A stretch of DNA of 64,000 bases from Ruminococcus sp. (GTDB lineage Bacteria; Bacillota; Clostridia; Oscillospirales; Ruminococcaceae). Made by a program: the position numbers and the translations under genes. A model generated the notes under the pieces. The model ran no database searches. It was not told where the DNA came from and saw only the letters and a program-made list of their open reading frames with translations. Position 1 is the stretch's first letter, and every line of letters starts with the position of its first letter. Location of the stretch: the NCBI GenBank assembly GCA_017622925.1, contig JAGAQC010000067.1, positions 1 through 64,000 on the forward strand, read 5' to 3'. Positions 36,022-43,729 of this stretch are shown in pieces.

Positions 36022-37457
36022 CCTGTCGGGAACACCCCCTGCGCATTCTGCGTTATTCAATGAAAAATATATGGCTGCTTATTTTTCCTCTTTTGCGAGG
36101 AGTGTCGGTGTTTCGTTTTGACCCTGCCGGAATTTACGCGTGGGTCAAGGGCGCATGGATGGACATAGCCGTTTTGGGAGTTATCCTTGTTTACGGCTAT
36201 ATACGCTGGTATTTTTCGGAGATAACCGTTACGGACGAAGCTGTAATACACACCGAAGGCTTCCTTGTTAAAATAAGACGTACCATTCCGTTTGAAAAGG
36301 TCAGTTCTGCGTCAACGGAAACGCCATTTTACCTCGTGCCTTTAAGGGCGGTGACAGTGCGCTGCGATACGGGAGCAGGATTATTCAAGTCAGCGGATAT
36401 GAAGCTTATGGTAACTCAAAGAGCAGGGGAGACTTTAATGGCTCATATTCCCGATGTAAAAAAAGAAAAGGCGTTTAAAAGCCTGCCTAAGCCCAGCGTT
36501 GTTTCGGTGCTGCTTTTTTCGGTATTTTTTTCAAGCGGATTTTCGGGAGCAGTCTATATTGCGGCGTTTTTCTTCAAGGGAGGAGACATTGCCCACGACA
36601 TTCTTTCTATCGCCATGAGCCGTATCACGGAGCAGGCTGAGCATATTTACGTAAAGCTTCTGAGCGGTATCCCAAAGGCGGCGGCTATGACGGGAATGTT
36701 TTTCATGGGAGCGTGGCTGCTTTCGTTTATTATGAATCTGCTGAGATATTCGCATTTTCAGCTTTCAGCCGACAAGGACTGCATAAATGTTGCGTTCGGA
36801 CTTGTCAAAAGGCGCAGGCACAGAATAATGACAAAGCATATAAATTACATTGATATGCGGCAGAATCTCATTATGAAGCTTTGCGGAGCGGTAACGGTGA
36901 ATATAAGCTGTCCGGGATACGGCTACGATTCGCATTTGCCTGTGCTTATGCCGATAAGCCGTGAAAAAAGTCTCGGCAGCATTAACGAATATCCGTCCCT
37001 GCCGAGAGACGGAAGACTGAAATATCGTCCGAGATTTACGGCGTTTTTCACTTATGCGGGACTTCCTGCGGCAGGCATCGTTATAACAGCCTTACTGCAC
37101 CGCTCGGCGGATATGCTTCCTTCCAATTTAGCCGATCTTTCGCTTTTTCTTGTAATAATGGCAGAAATTCCTCTTACATGGCTTACTATGGTGAAAACGG
37201 TCGCTCTTTGCACAAGCGGCTTGTCGGTATACGACGACAGAATTATCCTGAGATGTTCAAAGGGAACGTCGTTCCACACTGTTATCGCGCGGCGTGAAAA
37301 CGTCGTCATGGCGCAGATAAAGCAGAATATTTTTCAGAAGCTTTTCAGGAAGTGCCATGTAGTTATATGGCTCAGCGGTGAAAGCCGTTCAAGGTACAAG
37401 GTCAAAAGTCTTACGGAATCGCAGGGCATCGAAATAAGAAAGCTGATACAGCAATAA
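36018..37457 (+). CDS. Large multi-PH-domain membrane protein (YdbT-like)
   Basis: 479 residues. Repeats of the arrangement membrane pair plus PH-like domain: about 15-75 membrane then VTDEAVIHTEGFLVKIRRTIPFEKVSS; about 160-245 membrane then ADKDCINVAFGLVKRRRHRIMTKHINYIDMRQNLIMKL; about 340-395 membrane then VYDDRIILRCSKGTSFHTVIAR. Three PH units fit the YdbT type. It overlaps its small partner (ATGA-type), so the two probably form a membrane complex. Target unknown. Confidence 0.8.
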   Translation: MTCREHPLRILRYSMKNIWLLIFPLLRGVSVFRFDPAGIYAWVKGAWMDIAVLGVILVYGYIRWYFSEITVTDEAVIHTEGFLVKIRRTIPFEKVSSASTETPFYLVPLRAVTVRCDTGAGLFKSADMKLMVTQRAGETLMAHIPDVKKEKAFKSLPKPSVVSVLLFSVFFSSGFSGAVYIAAFFFKGGDIAHDILSIAMSRITEQAEHIYVKLLSGIPKAAAMTGMFFMGAWLLSFIMNLLRYSHFQLSADKDCINVAFGLVKRRRHRIMTKHINYIDMRQNLIMKLCGAVTVNISCPGYGYDSHLPVLMPISREKSLGSINEYPSLPRDGRLKYRPRFTAFFTYAGLPAAGIVITALLHRSADMLPSNLADLSLFLVIMAEIPLTWLTMVKTVALCTSGLSVYDDRIILRCSKGTSFHTVIARRENVVMAQIKQNIFQKLFRKCHVVIWLSGESRSRYKVKSLTESQGIEIRKLIQQ

Positions 37458-37473
37458 AGTGACATTTGTCACT
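37458..37473. promoter_or_regulatory. Perfect palindrome, candidate operator
   Basis: AGTGACATTTGTCACT, two 7-bp arms around TT, starting one base after the stop codon of the PH-domain gene. It lies about 22 bp upstream of a plausible -35 and 118 bp before the next start codon. Two-fold symmetry of this size suits a NarL-type regulator such as the one encoded at 41595; inference only. Confidence 0.5.
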
Positions 37474-37494
37474 GTGTTTGTGACTTATGACATC

Positions 37495-37523
37495 TTCAAA
37501 TTTCAGGAAAAAAACGGTATAAT
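37495..37523 (+). promoter_or_regulatory. Candidate promoter for the membrane-protein/two-component operon
   Basis: TATAAT at 37518-37523 with a weak -35 (TTCAAA, 37495-37500) 17 bp upstream. A weak -35 beside an upstream palindrome suggests an activated promoter. Confidence 0.5.
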
Positions 37524-37524
37524 T

Positions 37525-37559
37525 AAGTCAACATCAAACAGAATTTCAGATGTTGACTT
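37525..37559 (+). promoter_or_regulatory. 11-bp inverted repeat just after the -10 box
   Basis: AAGTCAACATC (37525-37535) and GATGTTGACTT (37549-37559) are perfect complements around a 13-nt loop. At the transcription start it could be a repressor operator or a 5' mRNA stem. Confidence 0.55.
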
Positions 37560-37591
37560 GAATATCAAATTCAAAATAAGGAGGTTTTTAT

Positions 37592-39988
37592 ATGGAAGGA
37601 ATTATAATGGTGATAATTTTCGGTTTTATATTTTTAGGCGTTCCGGCAGGGGTCATAATCGGAATAGTATTTCTGATAAGCTCGGACAATAAGACGCCCC
37701 GTCAGCCGCAGAATCCGATGCAAAATCCGACGCAGACTCCGCAGTATTCCTATCAGCCTGTGGAGGTCAAACCGCCGATGCCGAGGAAAAAACTTAGCGC
37801 GTCAACGATAATGCTGCTTATAGGAACGGCGTTTATCATACTTTCAGCCGTTACATTCGTAGCTGCTAACTGGGTAAAAATGGAACCCGGCGGCAGAATT
37901 TTCGCTCTTGCAGGGGCGGCGGCTCTTGCGTTCGGCGTAAGCGGCGTTATGAAAGCGGCGGCAGGTCTTGAACGTACTTCCGTTGCGTTTTACATGATAG
38001 GCTCGCTTGTTTCTATTACATCGTTCGCCACGGCAGGCTATTACAAAATTTTCGGCAGTTGGTTCAGCTTCTTCGGCGACGGCAAGGGCGCACTCTTAGC
38101 GGTAATTATGCTTATCGCGGCGGCGGCTTCGTTTATCGGTTTTCCTATCTATAAAAATACAGCGTTTCATTATTCAGGATTCTCCTTTATATCGGGAGCT
38201 TTGATATTTATATGCGTTCAGTTGACCGACACCGTCGGAGAATTTGCCGTTTTAACAGCGGCAGTTCAGCTTATAATAACGGCTCTCGTTCACATGCTCA
38301 AACCGCAGAAGGGAACGAGCGTTGAAAGACCTGTCGTGATGATAGGCGATATTTCGGCTGTTATATTTGAGTTCATCTCAATAACATACGTCTTATTTCA
38401 TTCGTTTAACGCAGATATATACACATTTGCGGTGCTTGGGATAGTCCTTGCTCAGCTTATTTTCTACGGCATTTACAAAAAGCAGAGTTGGATGTTCATT
38501 TTCTCCAATATTATCGGGATATACACTGCATTCACCGTTGCGTGCAGGCTTGAAAACGAGTTCGGCAAGGATTCTTCAATGCTCTTTTTCGCCCTTGCAA
38601 CGATGGCGATATATATTATAAACGTTTTTTCGCCGAAGAATCAGACGGCTGTCCGTGTTATCTCGTTTATCGGAATGGTCGTAGGCGCGTTCGTATCGCT
38701 GCTTGCGGATAACAGCGAGCTTTTTGCAGTCAATCTTATCGTGCCTGCCGCAGTCACTGTTTCGCTTGCGTGGCATTGTATGAGCAGGTCAAGGGATATT
38801 CAGACAGCGGCAGGTCTTGCGCTTCCGATAATGCCTTTTATATCGGCTGTCTTTGTCAACAACAGGTTCAACGAATTTTTTGACGCAGGTTCAAAGGAAA
38901 TAAAAACTCTTGTCTACGGCGGACTTGTTCTTATCTACATTGCAATGGCGGCATTTTACTTATATATGCCTAAGTTTGCCTTTGAACTCCATGCGCATCA
39001 TCCGCTGCAAACTCAGACGGTAATTTATTCCGTAATGACGGCGGCTGCATTAGTGCTTCTGTTCAACACCTATTATACGGAGCTTTTCCTTGTTATTGCC
39101 GCGCTTTGTATTCTTCACTTTATCGTGTCTTATTCCGCAAACTGCAACATTACGGCTATAGGCTCTGTTATAAGCCTTGTTTCGCTGACCGACCATATAC
39201 TCAGGCATTATTTCAGCAATGGTCCCGATATGGAAAGATACTGCATGTTTGCGCTGTTTGTACTGCTTATAATCGCATCGAGAGTGGTTTTCCCCGAGGC
39301 ATTGGTCTACAAAAGCGATAACCGCGTCAAGATAGACGTGCTGCTGCTCAGTTCATGGACGGCGGCTCTCCCTATAGGAATATTTAACAGGACGTCATTA
39401 TTTTTGAGACTTATGTCTGTCGCGGTATTTCTTGCAGGATTTATTAAAAGAAATACCAAAAAAGACGCGGCGGCTGCGATTCTCTCGATCTCCGTATTTT
39501 TCACGGCAATGGCGGCGATAGCCCGTCCATTTCTAAATCCCGATTCCTCGATGATAAACAGTAAAATAACTCTTGCGATAATGGTTTTGTCGGGAGTTGC
39601 GTACAAATACATCTGGAGAAATCACAAGGAAGCTTCAAAAACCGTATCTACCATCGTTTTCGTTCTTTCGTTTGTGGGACTTATCTTTGACGGACTTATT
39701 TACGGCGAACTGCTCAACAGGATATTCGTACTTGCGGTGACGGCAGGAATACTGGTTCTTTCGTTCTATGTAAAGAGCAAAACGTGGTTCACGGCGTCGT
39801 CTATATCGCTTGTAATTATGACGATCGTTTCCACAAAGAAATACTTCAACGCTGCCGGTTGGTGGGTATATCTCCTTGCGGTGGGTATCATTTTCATAAT
39901 TATAGCCGCTGTAAACGAATCGTGCAAGAAAAAGGGCGAAACTATGAAGTCTACGGTATCCAAAAAGTTTTCCGACTGGACTTGGTAA
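37592..39988 (+). CDS. Large polytopic membrane protein, DUF2157-like N-terminal part
   Basis: 798 residues, over twenty hydrophobic segments. An N-terminal membrane segment and a Pro/Gln-rich cytoplasmic linker (about 35-70) precede a block resembling DUF2157-type proteins (IGTAFIILSAVTFVAANWVKM, GRIFALAGAAALAFGVSG). The rest is repeated membrane helices with no motif I can place. AGGAGG lies 7 nt before the ATG. It is 15 bp ahead of a sensor kinase and likely cotranscribed, so it may work with or be controlled by that system. No enzymatic function claimed. Confidence 0.8.
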   Translation: MEGIIMVIIFGFIFLGVPAGVIIGIVFLISSDNKTPRQPQNPMQNPTQTPQYSYQPVEVKPPMPRKKLSASTIMLLIGTAFIILSAVTFVAANWVKMEPGGRIFALAGAAALAFGVSGVMKAAAGLERTSVAFYMIGSLVSITSFATAGYYKIFGSWFSFFGDGKGALLAVIMLIAAAASFIGFPIYKNTAFHYSGFSFISGALIFICVQLTDTVGEFAVLTAAVQLIITALVHMLKPQKGTSVERPVVMIGDISAVIFEFISITYVLFHSFNADIYTFAVLGIVLAQLIFYGIYKKQSWMFIFSNIIGIYTAFTVACRLENEFGKDSSMLFFALATMAIYIINVFSPKNQTAVRVISFIGMVVGAFVSLLADNSELFAVNLIVPAAVTVSLAWHCMSRSRDIQTAAGLALPIMPFISAVFVNNRFNEFFDAGSKEIKTLVYGGLVLIYIAMAAFYLYMPKFAFELHAHHPLQTQTVIYSVMTAAALVLLFNTYYTELFLVIAALCILHFIVSYSANCNITAIGSVISLVSLTDHILRHYFSNGPDMERYCMFALFVLLIIASRVVFPEALVYKSDNRVKIDVLLLSSWTAALPIGIFNRTSLFLRLMSVAVFLAGFIKRNTKKDAAAAILSISVFFTAMAAIARPFLNPDSSMINSKITLAIMVLSGVAYKYIWRNHKEASKTVSTIVFVLSFVGLIFDGLIYGELLNRIFVLAVTAGILVLSFYVKSKTWFTASSISLVIMTIVSTKKYFNAAGWWVYLLAVGIIFIIIAAVNESCKKKGETMKSTVSKKFSDWTW

Positions 39989-40003
39989 TAGGGAGGGAAA
40001 GCT

Positions 40004-41620
40004 ATGGTATCGGCTGCGCTTCTTATGTTTGGACTTTTCGGAATGCTCGGGACGGTCGGCTGGATACTCAGGCGCGGCAACAATAATCGCATGACAAGGC
40101 TGTTTTTAGTATGCCTGCTGTCGATAGCCTTATGGCTCGTTTCGCAGCTTCTGATACTTTTTTCGGTAAGCGATACGCAGCTTTCCGTGAGCTATCTTAT
40201 CGGAAATGCAGGAATATGCGCATTTTCCCCGTTTTGGCTGATGTTTTCGGCAGAGTATTCGGAGACTTCCCAAAAACTGAAAAGACTTACGGCATTTCTA
40301 CCGTCAATTGCCGTCCTGATGTTCGGCTGTATCGCCGCAAACCCTCTGCACGGGCTGTATTATGCGAAATTCGGCAAAAGCGGCATAGAATACGGCTGTC
40401 TGTTTTACGTGTTTCAGCTTTTGTTTTATGTTTTTATTATATCGGGCATTTCCCTGATGTTTGTACGTCATTCAAAAAGGAGCAGCATTGTGTCAAATCA
40501 ATCCCTGCTCCTTGCGTTGGCGGCGTCCGTACCGCTCATAATAAATATATTTACCGTAAGCGGTGTAATAAAGTCCAAAATAGAGCTTACACCGCTGTTT
40601 TTTGCATTTTCCGTTATAATGGTGCTTATCGCTATACAAAGGTACGGTCTGCTGAATATTAACCGCATGGCTATCCGTGATATTATAGACAACATAGATA
40701 TTGCGGCGATAATTTTTGACGCAGACGGAAATGTAACATATAAAAACAAGTCGGCTAAATCGGTTATCCCTGCGGATTTTACGGATCACTCAGGATTTAT
40801 TGCGGAGCTTAGCAGAATTTCGGGCAATGCGGCGGACTTTGATTCCGATTCTGCGGAGCTTGTGGTCGGCGAGGAACGGTACAGTCTCAAAAAAAGCCGT
40901 ATCTGCAATGAAAAAGGTACGGAGATCGCCCGAATAGTCCTTATAAGCAACGTATCGGAGTTCTACGAGCTTACCGAAGCTGAAAAAAAGCTTTCTCTCG
41001 AGCATGAGCGCAACAGGATAGCTCAGGAGATACACGATTCCGCAGGTCATACCTTTACCATGATAAGCTCTATCGCAAAGATAATGCAGGCGGAGCTTCA
41101 AAGCAAAAATGCCGATTCTGCGGAGCTTCTGAACTATGCGTCCGAGATAGACGGATTATCCCGAAGCGGTATAACGCAGCTAAGATGTTCTATAAACAAT
41201 CTGCGTGACGACGAGTTTATGACGTCTGTGACCCGCGCCGTAAATACCGTGACTGCGGCTGTGCGAAGTATGAAAACCGAAATATGCGTCCAAGGCACGG
41301 AGGACAGCAGATTCAGCTTTTGCATTCGTGAGATTTACGACACGGTAAAGGAGACTGTCACCAACTCCATGAGGTATTCGGGGGCGGACAGGCTCGACAT
41401 TATAATTAAATTTCTTGACGACCGTTTGGAGCTTTATATATTCGATAACGGCAGGGGATGCGCCGAAATAAAGGAAAACAACGGTCTGAGAGGAATACGC
41501 GAACGCATTGAAAAAATAGGCGGTACAGTAAGATTTTCGTCCATAGAGGGCGAGGGTTTTACAACGATAGTTAAGGTACACGGGAGGAGCGGCAATGATA
41601 AGAGTTATAATAGCCGATGA
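40004..41620 (+). CDS. Sensor histidine kinase, 7TM-type N-terminus, HisKA_3
   Basis: 538 residues. The N-terminal half has about seven hydrophobic segments (1-225), like the histidine-kinase 7TM sensor region. A PAS-like stretch (about 230-320) follows. The dimerisation/phosphoacceptor segment is RIAQEIHDSAGHTFTM with His344, the HisKA_3 pattern, and the ATPase domain has the G box DNGRGCAEIKENNGLRGIRERI. It pairs with the NarL-type regulator that overlaps it by 26 bp. Signal unknown; the membrane genes upstream are candidate targets. Confidence 0.93.
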   Translation: MVSAALLMFGLFGMLGTVGWILRRGNNNRMTRLFLVCLLSIALWLVSQLLILFSVSDTQLSVSYLIGNAGICAFSPFWLMFSAEYSETSQKLKRLTAFLPSIAVLMFGCIAANPLHGLYYAKFGKSGIEYGCLFYVFQLLFYVFIISGISLMFVRHSKRSSIVSNQSLLLALAASVPLIINIFTVSGVIKSKIELTPLFFAFSVIMVLIAIQRYGLLNINRMAIRDIIDNIDIAAIIFDADGNVTYKNKSAKSVIPADFTDHSGFIAELSRISGNAADFDSDSAELVVGEERYSLKKSRICNEKGTEIARIVLISNVSEFYELTEAEKKLSLEHERNRIAQEIHDSAGHTFTMISSIAKIMQAELQSKNADSAELLNYASEIDGLSRSGITQLRCSINNLRDDEFMTSVTRAVNTVTAAVRSMKTEICVQGTEDSRFSFCIREIYDTVKETVTNSMRYSGADRLDIIIKFLDDRLELYIFDNGRGCAEIKENNGLRGIRERIEKIGGTVRFSSIEGEGFTTIVKVHGRSGNDKSYNSR

Positions 41621-42218
41621 TGTGGAGATACTTCGCACGGGGCTGAAAGCAGTCCTCAGTCAGGACGAGGAAATAAAAGTGGTCGGAGAGGCAGGCAACG
41701 GCAAGGAAGCCTTCGAGCTTGCGGTACGTTTAAAGCCCGACGTAGTCCTTATGGATATGCGTATGCCCGATTTTGACGGAGGTTACGGCACACGTCAGAT
41801 AAAGGATAAGCTCAGCGGCGTAAAAGTCCTCGTGTTGACGACGTTCGACGATAAGGAAACGGTCGAAAAGGCTGTGTCAAGCGGCGCGGACGGCTACATA
41901 CTAAAGGAAATGGACAGCAGTCAGGTGATAAACTCCATTAAGGCGGCGGCAGGGGGGATAAGCGTTTTCAGCGGAAATGTTTTTCAGTCCATAAAGAACG
42001 ACGCTCCCAAGCAGACGCCGAAAAACTTCGATCTGACCGACCGTGAGACTGAGTTCCTGAGACTTATCTGCGACGGCTGCGATAACAAGGAGATAGCTTC
42101 AAAGCTTTTTCTTGCCGAGGGGACTGTCCGCAACGGTATCTCACGTCTGCTCGAAAAGCTTAAACTGAAAGACCGCACACAGCTTGCGGTGTTCGCCATA
42201 AAAAATAATATTGTGTAA
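41595..42218 (+). CDS. NarL/LuxR-type response regulator
   Basis: 207 residues. The receiver domain has phosphoacceptor Asp54 in VLMDMRMPDFDG and conserved Lys in YILKEMD. The C-terminal LuxR-type HTH has LTDRETEFLRLICDGCDNKE and AEGTVRNGISRLLEKL. The start overlaps the kinase by 26 bp. It is the cognate partner of the upstream kinase. The palindrome at 37458-37473 is the best nearby candidate binding site. Confidence 0.95.
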   Translation: MIRVIIADDVEILRTGLKAVLSQDEEIKVVGEAGNGKEAFELAVRLKPDVVLMDMRMPDFDGGYGTRQIKDKLSGVKVLVLTTFDDKETVEKAVSSGADGYILKEMDSSQVINSIKAAAGGISVFSGNVFQSIKNDAPKQTPKNFDLTDRETEFLRLICDGCDNKEIASKLFLAEGTVRNGISRLLEKLKLKDRTQLAVFAIKNNIV

Positions 42219-42220
42219 TA

Positions 42221-42321
42221 AGCTGTTAGCCGTTAGCTAATGTATTCGCTTCGTAAAATCTTCTTTAAATCTGTCCGCCTTATGGCGGACATTTTAAGCT
42301 AAAGGCTAACGGCTAAAGGCT
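42221..42321. repeat. Palindromic heptamer-array element (101 bp)
   Basis: Left array of TTAGCC-type heptamers (42221-42242) and right inverted array of GGCTAA-type heptamers (42297-42321) around a hairpin core TGTCCGCC/GGCGGACA (42272-42291). It is a complete example of the repeat family found at about ten places in 42-56 kb. Non-coding. Confidence 0.75.
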
Positions 42322-42354
42322 ATCATAATTTAAAAAATAATTTTTAAAAAGCTC

Positions 42355-42383
42355 TTGACAAAGCTGCGGAAATGTGATATAGT
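42355..42383 (+). promoter_or_regulatory. Sigma-A-type promoter of the first GntR/ABC operon
   Basis: TTGACA (42355-42360), 17-bp spacer, TATAGT (42378-42383), followed at once by an operator-like palindrome. Confidence 0.85.
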
Positions 42384-42387
42384 ATAA

Positions 42388-42407
42388 GTGTAATAACTGT
42401 ATTACAC
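42388..42407. promoter_or_regulatory. GntR (YtrA-type) operator candidate
   Basis: GTGTAATA-ACTG-TATTACAC: perfect 8-bp arms with a 4-bp spacer, placed just downstream of the -10 box. This is the expected position for autorepression by the following GntR protein. Confidence 0.75.
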
Positions 42408-42440
42408 ACCATAGTACGCATTGGACAGAAAGGAGCGCAT

Positions 42441-42809
42441 ATGTTTTCTATTGATCTGACAAGCAGAGTTCCGATCTATGAGCAGATATACAGCAAGATA
42501 ACAGAACTTGCAATATCGGGAACTCTCAGCGAAAACTCTCAGCTACCCAGCGTCCGCAGCCTTGCAAAGGATACGAGAGTAAATCCGAACACCGTTGCGA
42601 AAGCATATCAGGAGCTTGAACGACGGGGCATTATCTACTCCGTTCCGGGCAGGGGGAGCTTTGTTGCCGCCCTTGACAGCGGAATTTTTCGTGAAGCGGC
42701 TTTATCCGACTTTGACGCTGCGGCGAAAACGGCAAAAAAACGAGGAGTTTCGGCGGACGTTCTGAAACAGCACGTTGACGGCATTTTTGAGAAAGGAGAG
42801 GAAATATGA
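42441..42809 (+). CDS. GntR-family (YtrA subfamily) transcriptional regulator
   Basis: 122 residues. The GntR winged helix (about 8-75) shows the pattern PIYEQIYSKITELAISGTL, LPSVRSLAKDTRVNPNTVAKAYQELERRG. A short helical C-terminal tail without a ligand domain is typical of the YtrA subfamily, which usually represses its own ABC transporter operon. AAAGGAG precedes the ATG; the stop overlaps the ABC ATPase start (ATGA). A strong promoter and palindromic operator lie upstream. Confidence 0.93.
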   Translation: MFSIDLTSRVPIYEQIYSKITELAISGTLSENSQLPSVRSLAKDTRVNPNTVAKAYQELERRGIIYSVPGRGSFVAALDSGIFREAALSDFDAAAKTAKKRGVSADVLKQHVDGIFEKGEEI

Positions 42810-43729
42810 TAGAGCTGAAAAATACTGTGAAGAAATTCGACGCTTATACTGCTCTCGACCACGTAGACCTGAAAATCGAAAAAGGCACGGCGTTCGGTCT
42901 TTTGGGTTCAAACGGAGCAGGAAAATCGACCATACTGCGGCTTTTATCGGGTATATACAAGCAGGAGGAGGGGGAAGTCCTCATAGACGGCGAACCTGTT
43001 TACGACAACGTTGCCGCTAAGCAAAAGGTTTTCTTCATAAACGATGAAACGGTGCAGTTCGGCAGCTATACTCTTAACGCCCTGAAAAATTACTACAAAA
43101 GCTATTACAGAAATTTTTCGGAGGAAATGTTCGAGGAGCTGAGAAAACGCGTCAATCTTCCCCTTAATAAGAAGATAAACACGTTTTCAAAGGGCATGAA
43201 GCGGCAGGCTGTCGTTATTATCGGGCTTGCTTGCAGGACGGACTATCTTCTTCTTGACGAGGCTTTCGACGGACTTGACCCGACTATGCGAATTATCGTG
43301 AAGAAAATGCTTGTGGACGCTATGCTCGACCGTCAGCTTACTACCGTTATATCGTCGCACAATCTCCGCGAGATAAACGAGGTCTGCGATACGGCTGCGC
43401 TTCTCCACAACGGAAAGATAGTTTTTTCAAGAGAACTCGACAGCGTTACATCGAGCGTTCACAAGCTGCAGATCGTATTTCCGCCTAACGAGGACGGCTC
43501 GCCTGTTGAGTATACCCGTGAGCAGCTTGCGGAAACGGGTCTTGAAATTCTTCATTTTGAACGCAGTCAGAGCGTCTACTACATCATCGCAAAGGGTGAA
43601 GCGGACGTGCTGAAAGCTTTCTTCGCTCCGAAAAAGCCCGTTCTTTTTGAAATGATACCTCTTACTCTCGAGGAAATATTTATCTATGAACTGGAGGTGC
43701 TTGGATATGACAGCAGCGACATCAAGTAA
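42806..43729 (+). CDS. ABC transporter ATP-binding protein
   Basis: 307 residues. Walker A GSNGAGKST, signature FSKGMKRQ, Walker B YLLLDEAFDGLDP and H-loop ISSHNLRE are all present. The C-terminal 80 residues are an extra domain as in exporter-type ATPases of this class. It overlaps the GntR gene upstream and the permease gene downstream by 23 bp, so it clearly belongs to one operon. It probably powers export of a membrane-active compound; substrate unknown. Confidence 0.93.
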   Translation: MIELKNTVKKFDAYTALDHVDLKIEKGTAFGLLGSNGAGKSTILRLLSGIYKQEEGEVLIDGEPVYDNVAAKQKVFFINDETVQFGSYTLNALKNYYKSYYRNFSEEMFEELRKRVNLPLNKKINTFSKGMKRQAVVIIGLACRTDYLLLDEAFDGLDPTMRIIVKKMLVDAMLDRQLTTVISSHNLREINEVCDTAALLHNGKIVFSRELDSVTSSVHKLQIVFPPNEDGSPVEYTREQLAETGLEILHFERSQSVYYIIAKGEADVLKAFFAPKKPVLFEMIPLTLEEIFIYELEVLGYDSSDIK

